The translations under genes were made by a program, and so were the position numbers. A stretch of 9,661 nt of DNA from a gamma proteobacterium symbiont of Lucinoma myriamae (GTDB lineage Bacteria > Pseudomonadota > Gammaproteobacteria > GRL18), in contig JAHXIM010000290.1 of NCBI GenBank assembly GCA_025655635.1, positions 1 to 9,661 on the forward strand, in the 5' to 3' direction. Of the stretch, positions 1-6,993 are shown piece by piece; positions within the stretch are counted from its first letter, which is position 1; each line of letters starts with the position of its first letter. A model generated the notes under the pieces. It was not told the DNA's origin. It searched no databases and was given only the letters and a program-made list of their open reading frames with translations.

Positions 1-534
1 CTCCAGCCTAGAGAAAAACAGTTCAATTATGAGAAGTTTGGTGCTGGATATTATGTCGTTGCATGGGCTACTGCGTTTTTTAGGTTTAAGGTTCTGCGTA
101 TAACTGCGATGCTTACAATAAACTTGATGTGCATCATCCAGAGTAAATGCATTAATAGCGTCTTGTTGTGCTTGTGCTTCGATTTCTGCCAGTTTGTCAG
201 CCTTAGTCTGTGCTCTGGCCACCCGTTCCTTTTCTCTCTGTGTAATAGGGCAGATGCCAGCACGAATTTTAGATTTAATTGCGTAATGCTCTCCAACAAT
301 TTCATCTATCAGATCATCATCTAATACCTGATCATAGGTAAATGAGTCCATAGTGATTATTTTGAATCTGTTATCAACTGGAGATTTGTATTTATAAATA
401 ATGCTTTTTCTAGTTTGTCCTAGACTGACACCGAGGCCGCGAAATTCATTTGTCCAGACTCGCTGAGTTTTTGCACCCGATGTGTCATATTGGAGTCTAT
501 TGAAGGTTTTTGCGCTAAGTTTTATCTTTTTCAT
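1..534 (-). CDS. Tyrosine recombinase (phage/island integrase), N-terminal part, runs off the left edge
   Basis: The frame is open for 178 codons from an ATG at 534-532 to base 1, so only the N-terminal part is visible. Residues ~26-60 (RVWTNEFRGLGVSL, then IIYKYKS) match the arm-binding N-terminal domain of phage/island integrases, where a 'GfGvrV ... w.yrYr' pattern is usual. Residues ~96-106 (IRAGICPITQR) match the 'G.DP...R' hinge, and residues ~130-152 (FTLDDAHQVYCKHR...NLKP) match the start of the SAM-like core-binding domain. The catalytic domain would lie outside the window. The ATG is the first start after an in-frame TAA and has a GGTGA motif 7 nt upstream. The gene is divergent from purL. 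After NLKPK the last ~26 residues no longer look like integrase, so the gene may be broken or rearranged there. Family assignment is by pattern recognition only. Confidence 0.72.
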   Translation of the reverse strand, partial: MKKIKLSAKTFNRLQYDTSGAKTQRVWTNEFRGLGVSLGQTRKSIIYKYKSPVDNRFKIITMDSFTYDQVLDDDLIDEIVGEHYAIKSKIRAGICPITQREKERVARAQTKADKLAEIEAQAQQDAINAFTLDDAHQVYCKHRSYTQNLKPKKRSSPCNDIISSTKLLIIELFFSRLE

Positions 535-576
535 GTCATTATCACCATTTTAGGGTGAATCAACAAATTAGAAACT

Positions 577-617
577 CTCTCAAAACTCTCAAATTTGAAT
601 GTTTTTTGAGGTTTTTG
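577..617. repeat. Short direct and inverted repeats upstream of the integrase
   Basis: CTCTCAAA occurs twice, at 577-584 and 586-593, with a 9-bp period. The second copy also forms the left arm of an imperfect dyad: CAAAACTCTCAAAT (581-594) against TTTTGAGGTTTTTG (604-617), 11 of 14 positions complementary, with a 9-nt centre. It lies ~45 bp upstream of the integrase start. Repeated short sites beside an integrase gene can be recombinase arm sites or an autoregulatory operator, but AT-rich DNA also makes such repeats by chance. The rest of 535-830 holds no gene that I can see. Confidence 0.35.
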
Positions 618-775
618 TAACTATTTGTAAATTCACACGATTTCACCGTTACTGATGAAAGTCTAACGTAGGTGTTTGAAAACAAAAAGAAATTCTTATT
701 TATATCAACCTCTACATGACTTTATCAGTCGTTATAGGTTAATAATACTCTGCATAGTCTCTACCCTAAATTGTC

Positions 776-781
776 TATACT
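776..781 (+). promoter_or_regulatory. Candidate purL promoter -10 (TATACT)
   Basis: TATACT differs from the sigma-70 -10 consensus at one base and lies 50 bp upstream of the purL ATG, which would place the transcription start near 788. No convincing -35 is present at 16-18 bp (753-758 is CATAGT), so the promoter may need an activator, or the true one may lie elsewhere. No sequence resembling the enterobacterial PurR operator (ACGCAAACGTTTTCGT-like) was seen between 535 and 830. Confidence 0.4.
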
Positions 782-787
782 TTGCTA

Positions 788-809
788 AAATAGGAGAAAT
801 TTCCTATTT
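788..809. promoter_or_regulatory. Dyad at the predicted 5' end of the purL mRNA
   Basis: AAATAGGA (788-795) and TCCTATTT (802-809) are perfect 8-bp inverted repeats around a 6-nt centre. They begin just after the candidate -10 at 776-781 and end 5 bp before the probable ribosome-binding site AAAGAG (815-820). The element could be an operator at the transcription start or a small hairpin at the mRNA 5' end. It does not match PurR. Confidence 0.4.
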
Positions 810-830
810 CTTTAAAAGAGACTACCAAAA

Positions 831-3800
831 ATGCTAATTCTGCGTGGCAAACCAGCCTTATCACCCTTCAGACTTGAAAAATTATTACATAAGCTTCGCG
901 CAGTTGTTCCGAGCATTCACTCGGTAAGCAGTCAATATATACATTTTGTTGATTCTGATAAAGAAATAACCGCTGAACAGCAAACTGTTATAGAGCGCAT
1001 ATTAATGTATGGTGCTCAATCAAATGAAGTTGCTGATTATCCCGGCTCTGAATTTCTTGTGGTGCCCAGAATAGGAACTATCTCTCCATGGGCAAGTAAG
1101 GCGACTGATATTGCTCATAATTGTGGTTTGCATGAGATTAACCGCATTGAGCGAGGCGTTCTTTATACTATTGACTTTTCCACGAATTATCAACTCTTAG
1201 ATGTGCATCGTGATGAACTGGCACATGAATTACATGACAGAATGATTGAAACCTGTCTGTTTGAAATAGAAAAAGCCAATGCCTTGTTCGAGCAACATCA
1301 TCCAAGTCCGTTTACTAGTGTCCCTATTATAGAAAAAGGCCGCAAAGCGTTAGTTGAGGCAAATACACAACTGGGTCTGGCATTAGCAGAAGATGAAATC
1401 GATTATCTTGTTAATAACTTTATTCAGCTTGGTAGAAATCCAACCGATGTTGAACTTATGATGTTTGCACAGGCTAATTCAGAGCACTGTCGTCATAAGA
1501 TTTTTAATGCAGACTGGACAATTGATGGTAAGCGTCAGGATAAGTCACTGTTTTCCATGATACGTAATACCTACCATCATAATTCACAAGGTGTTTTATC
1601 AGCTTATAGTGATAATTGTGCTGTTATTGAAGGCTTTAATATTAACCGTTTTTACCCTAATAGTGACACCTCAGAATATAACTATTCACAGGAAGACTGT
1701 CATATATTAATGAAAGTCGAAACTCATAACCACCCAACGGCTATATCACCATTTCCCGGTGCAGCAACCGGGTCAGGTGGTGAGATACGTGATGAAGGCG
1801 CAACCGGGCAGGGGTCTAAACCAAAAGCAGGCTTAAGCGGTTTTTCTGTCTCAAATTTAAAAATAAAGAATTTAATGCAGCCCTGGGAGCATGATTATGG
1901 TAAACCAGAACGAATAGTTTCAGCTCTGGATATTATGTTAGAAGCACCTATTGGTGCGGTGGCTTTTAATAATGAATTTGGTCGTCCCAATATCTGTGGT
2001 TACTTTAGAACCTTTGAAGAAAAAGTGAATACAACAACAGGCACTGAGGTTCGCGGTTATCATAAACCAATTATGCTGGCAGGTGGTGTAGGCAACCTTA
2101 AATCAGAACATGTTCTTAAAGGCGAGGTACCAGAAGGTTCTAAGATTGTTTTGCTGGGCGGTCCGGCTATGTTAATTGGTCTGGGTGGTGGTGCCGCATC
2201 ATCTATGAATTCTGGCAGCAGTTGTGAAAATCTTGATTTTGCTTCAGTGCAGCGTGGTAATCCTGAAATGGAACGTCGTTGTCAGGAGGTTATTGATCGC
2301 TGTTGGCAGCTGGGTAAAAATAATCCCATTCTTTCGATTCATGATGTTGGTGCCGGCGGTATATCAAATGCATTACCTGAGTTAGTTAATGATGCAGGAA
2401 GAGGTGCTGAATTTGAACTTCGTAAAGTGCCTAATGATGAGCACGGTATGTCTCCCATGGAAATTTGGTGTAATGAGTCACAAGAACGTTATGTCATGGC
2501 TATTGGACCGGAAAATATTGAGCAATTTGAACATATCTGTCAACGTGAACGTGCTCCCTATGCGATTTTGGGCTCAGCAACTAAAGAACAACGTTTAATA
2601 CTTAATGACCAGCACTTCGGTAATAGACCTATTGATATGTCTCTTGAGGTTTTATTGGGTAAGCCGCCTAAGATGTCTCGAAATGTCACTCGTGAAAAAA
2701 ATATTCAGGATGCATTTGATACCGATAACATTAATTTATCTGATGCTGCTCATCGTGTATTGCACCTACCGTCTGTAGCGGATAAATCTTTTTTAATTAC
2801 CATTGGTGATCGTTCAGTCACCGGACAAGTGGTACAGGAACAGATGGTTGGACCCTGGCAAGTTCCCGTGGCTGATGCAGCTGTTACTTCCAGCGGCTTT
2901 CAGGAAATAACGGGTGAAGCAATGTCAATTGGTGAACGCAGTCCTGTTGCTTTAGTTGACCAGGCTGCTTCAGCGCGTATGGCTATTGGTGAAGCTCTGA
3001 CCAACATTGCTTGTGCACAAATTGATAAGCTTTCAGATATTGTTTTTTCTGCAAATTGGATGGCCCCGGCGGGGCATGCGGGTGAAGATGCTGGTTTATA
3101 TGATGCAGTAAAAACAGTGGGCATGGAAATCTGTCCTGAATTAGGCATTACTATTCCCGTTGGTAAAGATTCCATGTCCATGAAATCTGTCTGGAATGAT
3201 AATGGTGAAGACAAATCTGTCACCGCACCATTATCACTGATTGTATCAGCTTTTTCACGAGTTCAGGATGTACGCTCTACATTGACGCCGCAAATAAAAA
3301 TGAATAAGGGTGATACAGAATTAGTTCTCATTGATCTGGGGCGTGGCCGCCATCGTATGGGAGGCTCAGCATTAGCTCAGGTGTATGGAAAAATTGGTGA
3401 TACCTGTCCGGATTTGGATGATACTGATACTTTTAAGTCATTCTTTAAAGTGATCCAGGAACTTAACATCAATGATAAATTATTAGCTTATCATGATCGT
3501 TCTGATGGCGGTTTATTTACGACCTTATTAGAAATGTCTTTTGCAGGGCATTGCGGTCTTAAAGTTGGACTTAATCATATTTGTGTTAATCAGAATGAAA
3601 TTATACCCGCATTATTTAATGAAGAACTCGGTGCTGTTATACAGATAAGAAAGTCTGATCATGATGCTATTTTTACCTATATAAAAGAAATGGGCATGGA
3701 AAGCATGACTCATGTTATTGCTCAGCCTGTTACTGGTGATAGCATTGACTTCACCTTTAATAGTTCAATTGTTCTTAGTAATACCCGGACACACTATCAT

Positions 3801-4742
3801 CGTGAGTGGTCTGAGACATCATTTCAAATGCAAAAGTTACGTGATAATCCAAGGTGTGCTCAACAGGAATATGATGCCATACTCAAAACAGGCGATCCGG
3901 GTCTGCATATGGAAGTAGGCTTTGATATTAATGAAGATATTTGCGCACCCTATATTAATATAGGTGCCAGACCTACAATGGCTATTTTACGTGAACAGGG
4001 AGTTAATGGTCATGTAGAAATGGCTGCGGCTTTTGAAAAAGCAGGTTTTACTACTCGTGATGTTCATATGTCAGATATCATAGATGGTGGTTTATCACTT
4101 GACGCGTTTAAAGGTTTAGTCGCCTGTGGTGGTTTCTCCTATGGTGATGTACTGGGTGCCGGTGAAGGTTGGGCTAAATCTATTTTACTTAATGACCAGG
4201 CGAGGGGACAGTTTGAACAATTTTTCAACCGTGCTGATACTTTTGGTTTAGGAGTTTGTAATGGTTGCCAGATGATGTCAAACTTACATGAAATTATTCC
4301 AGGGACAACTCACTGGCCTCATTTTGTAAAAAATGAATCAGAACAGTTTGAAGCCCGGACTGTTATGGTTGAAGTGTTAGATTCTCCATCACTATTTTTT
4401 GCTGGTATGGAAGGTTCTAAAATGCCTATTGCCGTGGCTCATGGAGAAGGACGAGCGGAATTTCAATTAGGCAGTTCGGCACAAAAGGCAATGGATTCTG
4501 GTCTGGTTTCCTTGCGCTATGTGTCTAATGATGGCTTAGTAACCGATAAATATCCATACAACCCTAATGGTTCACCTGATGGCATGACTGGTTTGTGCAG
4601 TAAGGATGGACGCTTTACCATAATGATGCCGCATCCAGAACGGATTTTCCGTTCGGTACAGAATACCTGGGTTAGCGAGCACAAGGGTGAAGATGCGCCG
4701 TGGATGAGAATGTTTAGAAATGCCAGAAAATGGATTGATTAG
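831..4742 (+). CDS. purL: Phosphoribosylformylglycinamidine synthase (FGAM synthase, large single-chain type)
   Basis: This cytoplasmic enzyme converts FGAR, glutamine and ATP to FGAM, the fourth step of de novo purine synthesis. At 1303 residues it matches the ~1295-residue gammaproteobacterial PurL from end to end. The N-terminal domain opens with LRGKPALSPFRLEKLL and contains TISPWASKATDIAHNCG, the ammonia-channel/adaptor region. NSEHCRHKIFNADW starts near residue 215. The first synthetase half carries KVETHNHPTAISPFPGAATG (295-314). The second half holds VGPWQVPVADAAV and IPVGKDSMSMK. The C-terminal class I glutamine amidotransferase starts near residue 1046 (RPTMAILREQGVNGHVEM), with nucleophile Cys1143 in GVCNGCQMM and His1268/Glu1270 in MMPHPER, so the triad is intact. 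ATG 831 is the first start after an in-frame TAA at 813-815, with AAAGAG ten bases upstream. The next gene follows 105 bp later on the same strand, with no clear terminator between. Confidence 0.99.
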   Translation: MLILRGKPALSPFRLEKLLHKLRAVVPSIHSVSSQYIHFVDSDKEITAEQQTVIERILMYGAQSNEVADYPGSEFLVVPRIGTISPWASKATDIAHNCGLHEINRIERGVLYTIDFSTNYQLLDVHRDELAHELHDRMIETCLFEIEKANALFEQHHPSPFTSVPIIEKGRKALVEANTQLGLALAEDEIDYLVNNFIQLGRNPTDVELMMFAQANSEHCRHKIFNADWTIDGKRQDKSLFSMIRNTYHHNSQGVLSAYSDNCAVIEGFNINRFYPNSDTSEYNYSQEDCHILMKVETHNHPTAISPFPGAATGSGGEIRDEGATGQGSKPKAGLSGFSVSNLKIKNLMQPWEHDYGKPERIVSALDIMLEAPIGAVAFNNEFGRPNICGYFRTFEEKVNTTTGTEVRGYHKPIMLAGGVGNLKSEHVLKGEVPEGSKIVLLGGPAMLIGLGGGAASSMNSGSSCENLDFASVQRGNPEMERRCQEVIDRCWQLGKNNPILSIHDVGAGGISNALPELVNDAGRGAEFELRKVPNDEHGMSPMEIWCNESQERYVMAIGPENIEQFEHICQRERAPYAILGSATKEQRLILNDQHFGNRPIDMSLEVLLGKPPKMSRNVTREKNIQDAFDTDNINLSDAAHRVLHLPSVADKSFLITIGDRSVTGQVVQEQMVGPWQVPVADAAVTSSGFQEITGEAMSIGERSPVALVDQAASARMAIGEALTNIACAQIDKLSDIVFSANWMAPAGHAGEDAGLYDAVKTVGMEICPELGITIPVGKDSMSMKSVWNDNGEDKSVTAPLSLIVSAFSRVQDVRSTLTPQIKMNKGDTELVLIDLGRGRHRMGGSALAQVYGKIGDTCPDLDDTDTFKSFFKVIQELNINDKLLAYHDRSDGGLFTTLLEMSFAGHCGLKVGLNHICVNQNEIIPALFNEELGAVIQIRKSDHDAIFTYIKEMGMESMTHVIAQPVTGDSIDFTFNSSIVLSNTRTHYHREWSETSFQMQKLRDNPRCAQQEYDAILKTGDPGLHMEVGFDINEDICAPYINIGARPTMAILREQGVNGHVEMAAAFEKAGFTTRDVHMSDIIDGGLSLDAFKGLVACGGFSYGDVLGAGEGWAKSILLNDQARGQFEQFFNRADTFGLGVCNGCQMMSNLHEIIPGTTHWPHFVKNESEQFEARTVMVEVLDSPSLFFAGMEGSKMPIAVAHGEGRAEFQLGSSAQKAMDSGLVSLRYVSNDGLVTDKYPYNPNGSPDGMTGLCSKDGRFTIMMPHPERIFRSVQNTWVSEHKGEDAPWMRMFRNARKWID

Positions 4743-4771
4743 TCATTACATTTAATAAAAAAAGTATTCCA

Positions 4772-4800
4772 TTCATACGTATTTTGAGTATAGATATAAT
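4772..4800 (+). promoter_or_regulatory. Candidate promoter for the 540-residue gene
   Basis: TTCATA (4772-4777) and a perfect TATAAT (4795-4800) are separated by 17 bp, giving a start near 4807, ~40 bp before the TTG codon. The gap is very AT-rich, so chance matches are possible. No hairpin-plus-T terminator was found after purL, so read-through from purL is also possible. Confidence 0.45.
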
Positions 4801-4847
4801 TTGATTAAATCGTATAGTATTCTTATTAGTTTTTAAAGGGGAATTTC

Positions 4848-6470
4848 TTGAAAGACACGATTCTTTGGTTGCAGCTTCAGCCAAGGCGTAAGCCAGATAG
4901 GAATTGTCTATATTCTTCTATTAAAGATATAAAGAAATGGACTAAACGTATAACTCAACTTAAAATACGTGATCAGGAAGCTCGATTTTATTCTTTATTA
5001 GTAGAAGTTAATGGCTTAGATCTATCCGTTAATGAACGTCTGGCTTTTCTAGAGTCTTTGCATCAACCAGTTGTTGACCTTATTGATCACCTTTCAAAAA
5101 CATACATTGGCTCAGGCTTACCTTTAGCTGAAGATAAATCAAAATACGTACTTAGGGTAAACTCACTATGGTCTGAAATGACCACAGCTTATAAAATAAT
5201 CATTGATGATTTATCAGAAAGTAGTTTTTTTACTTCTATTATTAAACAAAAAGATTTAGCTTGTGCTCTTTATCATGTCCTGTTTTATCTTAGTGGACAG
5301 CTCTACTCAAATTATACTCTTTACTCCGCATCTACTGAAAATGTCTGGCGAGATATTCATCAGGTTTTTCACTTTGCTTCAAATAGAAAACTGGATAATA
5401 GAAAAATTGATGCAAAAATATCTCCGAAATTAACTATTTTAGACTTATACAAAAAGGTACTACTGTTTTCTTTGGCTAATCCTTATCACCTGACAATACT
5501 GGAAATGAAAACCACATGGGAACATCTGGATGACTGGTCTGGTTTGTCTGAATTAAACCTTAATAGTATTCAAGTGTTAGCAAAAAAATACCCTTTTTTA
5601 ATTCAGGCTTATAGTGATCGGGCACCGTTTATTAATTCATTAAATAAAATGAATACAAAAACTGATGAGCTTAATTTTCCATCTGTTTCATCAACATCAG
5701 TTTGGGGTTTAAATACTAAAAAATTGATTAAGCGCCTGGCTAAAAAAAACAAGTATCCAGATATTATCTCCAACTATCTTATAAAACGTTTATCTTGCAG
5801 CTGGTCTGGAAATAGTGATCGTCTTGAAAACAGAAAGGAATTGATTGAGCCTGTTGTTATTGCCCTTGGTGTTTCATGTATTTCTCAATTTCTTTCTCAA
5901 ATTGATATTAAACCTAAAATATTAAAATTAAATGCGTCAGAAATACAGAAGCTGGAGTTAACTCCTGCAATGTATTCTCTATATCAGGCTTATTTAATTG
6001 ATGAATCAAAAAATGGCTTTCGTCTTAAATTAAGTCGTCATACTAAAAAAGCAATTTTACCTAATATTGGTGAAGTTATTGCCATAAAACATGTAGATAA
6101 TGGTGTTCATATTGGTTTTTTACGCTGGATGCGAGAGAATACAGAAGCTGAAATTGAATTTGGTATTGAATATTTAAGTGCTATGGCTGAACCTGTTCAG
6201 TTGACAAAAGGTAGTGATAAACAGTTTACCAGCAGGCATAATCCAGAAAAATTAAATGTACTGGATAGTTTTGTTTTCCCCGGTGGAAAGGAGCATAATT
6301 TTAAACCCATACTTTTTACTCATACATTTGTTGAAAAATTCTATAATATTAGAAATGATCACCTTGTTTTGCATCATAAAACGGGTTCAATTAATATCAA
6401 ATTAATACAAAAAGTTGATGAAGTATTAGGGTGTTCCCTGTATTTATTTGAGAAAGCATCAATTGATTAG
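4848..6470 (+). CDS. Helical protein with degenerate PilZ-like C-terminal region (possible c-di-GMP effector)
   Basis: This 540-residue protein has no signal peptide or membrane segment, so it is probably cytoplasmic. Residues ~24-125 are a helical domain (RLAFLESLHQPVVDLIDHLS, then GLPLAEDKSKYV and MTTAYKIII) of a kind I recall from gammaproteobacterial PilZ-associated proteins such as the c-di-GMP receptor FimW; this is recognition from memory, not a search. Residues ~379-445 look like a PilZ barrel: D385-E-S387-K-N-G390 fits the (D/N)xSxxG motif, followed by GEVIAI, VHIGFLRWM and EFGIEYL strands. The RxxxR motif normally needed for c-di-GMP binding is not visible just upstream, so binding is uncertain. 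The TTG start is supported by AAGGGGA (4836-4842) five bases upstream and by the lack of any in-frame Met before residue 111. The gene faces the small arginine-rich gene, 23 bp away. Confidence 0.7.
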   Translation: MKDTILWLQLQPRRKPDRNCLYSSIKDIKKWTKRITQLKIRDQEARFYSLLVEVNGLDLSVNERLAFLESLHQPVVDLIDHLSKTYIGSGLPLAEDKSKYVLRVNSLWSEMTTAYKIIIDDLSESSFFTSIIKQKDLACALYHVLFYLSGQLYSNYTLYSASTENVWRDIHQVFHFASNRKLDNRKIDAKISPKLTILDLYKKVLLFSLANPYHLTILEMKTTWEHLDDWSGLSELNLNSIQVLAKKYPFLIQAYSDRAPFINSLNKMNTKTDELNFPSVSSTSVWGLNTKKLIKRLAKKNKYPDIISNYLIKRLSCSWSGNSDRLENRKELIEPVVIALGVSCISQFLSQIDIKPKILKLNASEIQKLELTPAMYSLYQAYLIDESKNGFRLKLSRHTKKAILPNIGEVIAIKHVDNGVHIGFLRWMRENTEAEIEFGIEYLSAMAEPVQLTKGSDKQFTSRHNPEKLNVLDSFVFPGGKEHNFKPILFTHTFVEKFYNIRNDHLVLHHKTGSINIKLIQKVDEVLGCSLYLFEKASID

Positions 6471-6493
6471 TGATATGGTAAGTCGTCTGACGA

Positions 6494-6865
6494 TTACTGA
6501 ATGACTCTTCGTTCATTTTTCTTACGTCTATTGGTTAAATGTCCGCCTCTGGTTAATCGACGTCGGCCGTATATTTTTAGACGTCGTTGATTAAATCTTC
6601 TGTCTCTGCTGATCTCAGAAGGGAGGACATTTTTTTCAGCCATCGGTTCAATGTAGCTAATACCACCGATCTTGTCGATAAGTGTTGCAAATAGTAACAC
6701 TTCCTGCTGAGTTAACTCTTTTTTAAGAGTAATATGCTTTCCAGAAAAAATATATTCTGACTGGACTTCTGACAGCTTGAATTGTTTTTTAAAATTGCTT
6801 TTAACTTCATTTAGTTTAAAATTTTTGGAAATTTCACCTGAAAACGTTAAACAATATTTTGACAT
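6494..6865 (-). CDS. Small protein of unknown function with an arginine-rich C-terminal tail
   Basis: The product has 123 residues and no signal peptide or membrane span. Residues 1-75 form a small alpha/beta-looking domain (KYCLTFSGEI, then an FKLSEVQSEYIFSGK segment and LKKELTQQEVLLFATLIDKIGG). It resembles a short domain seen in other gammaproteobacterial hypothetical proteins, where it often has the form 'sG.......v...la.lfk......e.lfsG....ikk.l....a......l...Ga'; I cannot assign a function. Residues 87-120 form a strongly basic tail with 16 Arg/Lys in 34 residues, mostly in RR or RRR groups about 5-10 apart (RDRR, QRR, GRRR, NRRKK, ERR). The tail could bind nucleic acid or acidic membrane lipid; that is inference. 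The start is well supported: GAGG (6872-6875) lies 6 nt upstream of ATG. It follows tolC by 128 bp on the same strand. Confidence 0.75.
   Translation of the reverse strand: MSKYCLTFSGEISKNFKLNEVKSNFKKQFKLSEVQSEYIFSGKHITLKKELTQQEVLLFATLIDKIGGISYIEPMAEKNVLPSEISRDRRFNQRRLKIYGRRRLTRGGHLTNRRKKNERRVIQ
6499..6520 (+). terminator. Weak hairpin plus T tract between convergent genes
   Basis: GAATGA (6499-6504) can pair with TCATTT (6513-6518, one G-T pair), followed by T's to 6520, 29-50 bp after the stop of the 540-residue gene. A second short stem, AGTCGT (6481-6486) with ACGATT around CTG, lies just before it. Both overlap or touch the end of the convergent small gene. The stems are short and AT-rich, so this is a weak call. 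Confidence 0.3.
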
Positions 6866-6911
6866 CTAATACCTCACTACTCCATCCTGTATTAAGCCTC
6901 TTATATTTTAA

Positions 6912-6940
6912 AGAATAGTCTGTATATATTAATTTGGAAA
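6912..6940 (-). promoter_or_regulatory. Possible promoter for the arginine-rich small gene
   Basis: Read on the minus strand, TTTCCA (6940-6935) and TATTCT (6917-6912) are 17 bp apart, ~47 bp upstream of the start codon. Each box differs from consensus at two positions, and the surrounding DNA is AT-rich, so support is limited. No hairpin terminator was seen after tolC in 6866-6993. Confidence 0.28.
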
Positions 6941-6993
6941 GAGTGAATTGAAATAAATTCAGCTATACCTGTTTGATCAGTTAAAGTTTGATT

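Noticed and set aside
76..81. Frameshift at a run of six T's in the integrase gene.
   Set aside because: Removing or adding one base leads to a stop within a few codons (TAA or TAG) and does not restore an integrase-like sequence, so a simple indel here does not explain the odd end.
535..830. tRNA or other RNA gene next to the integrase as its attachment target.
   Set aside because: No cloverleaf pattern, CCA end or GTTCRANNC-like T-loop sequence is visible.
2900..3223. A 107-codon open frame on the minus strand inside purL.
   Set aside because: It lies wholly opposite the highly conserved purL coding sequence, resembles no known protein, and is best explained as a shadow of it.
4743..4847. 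Terminator after purL.
   Set aside because: I found only AT-rich runs and short palindromes such as ATACGTAT, with no stem followed by T's.
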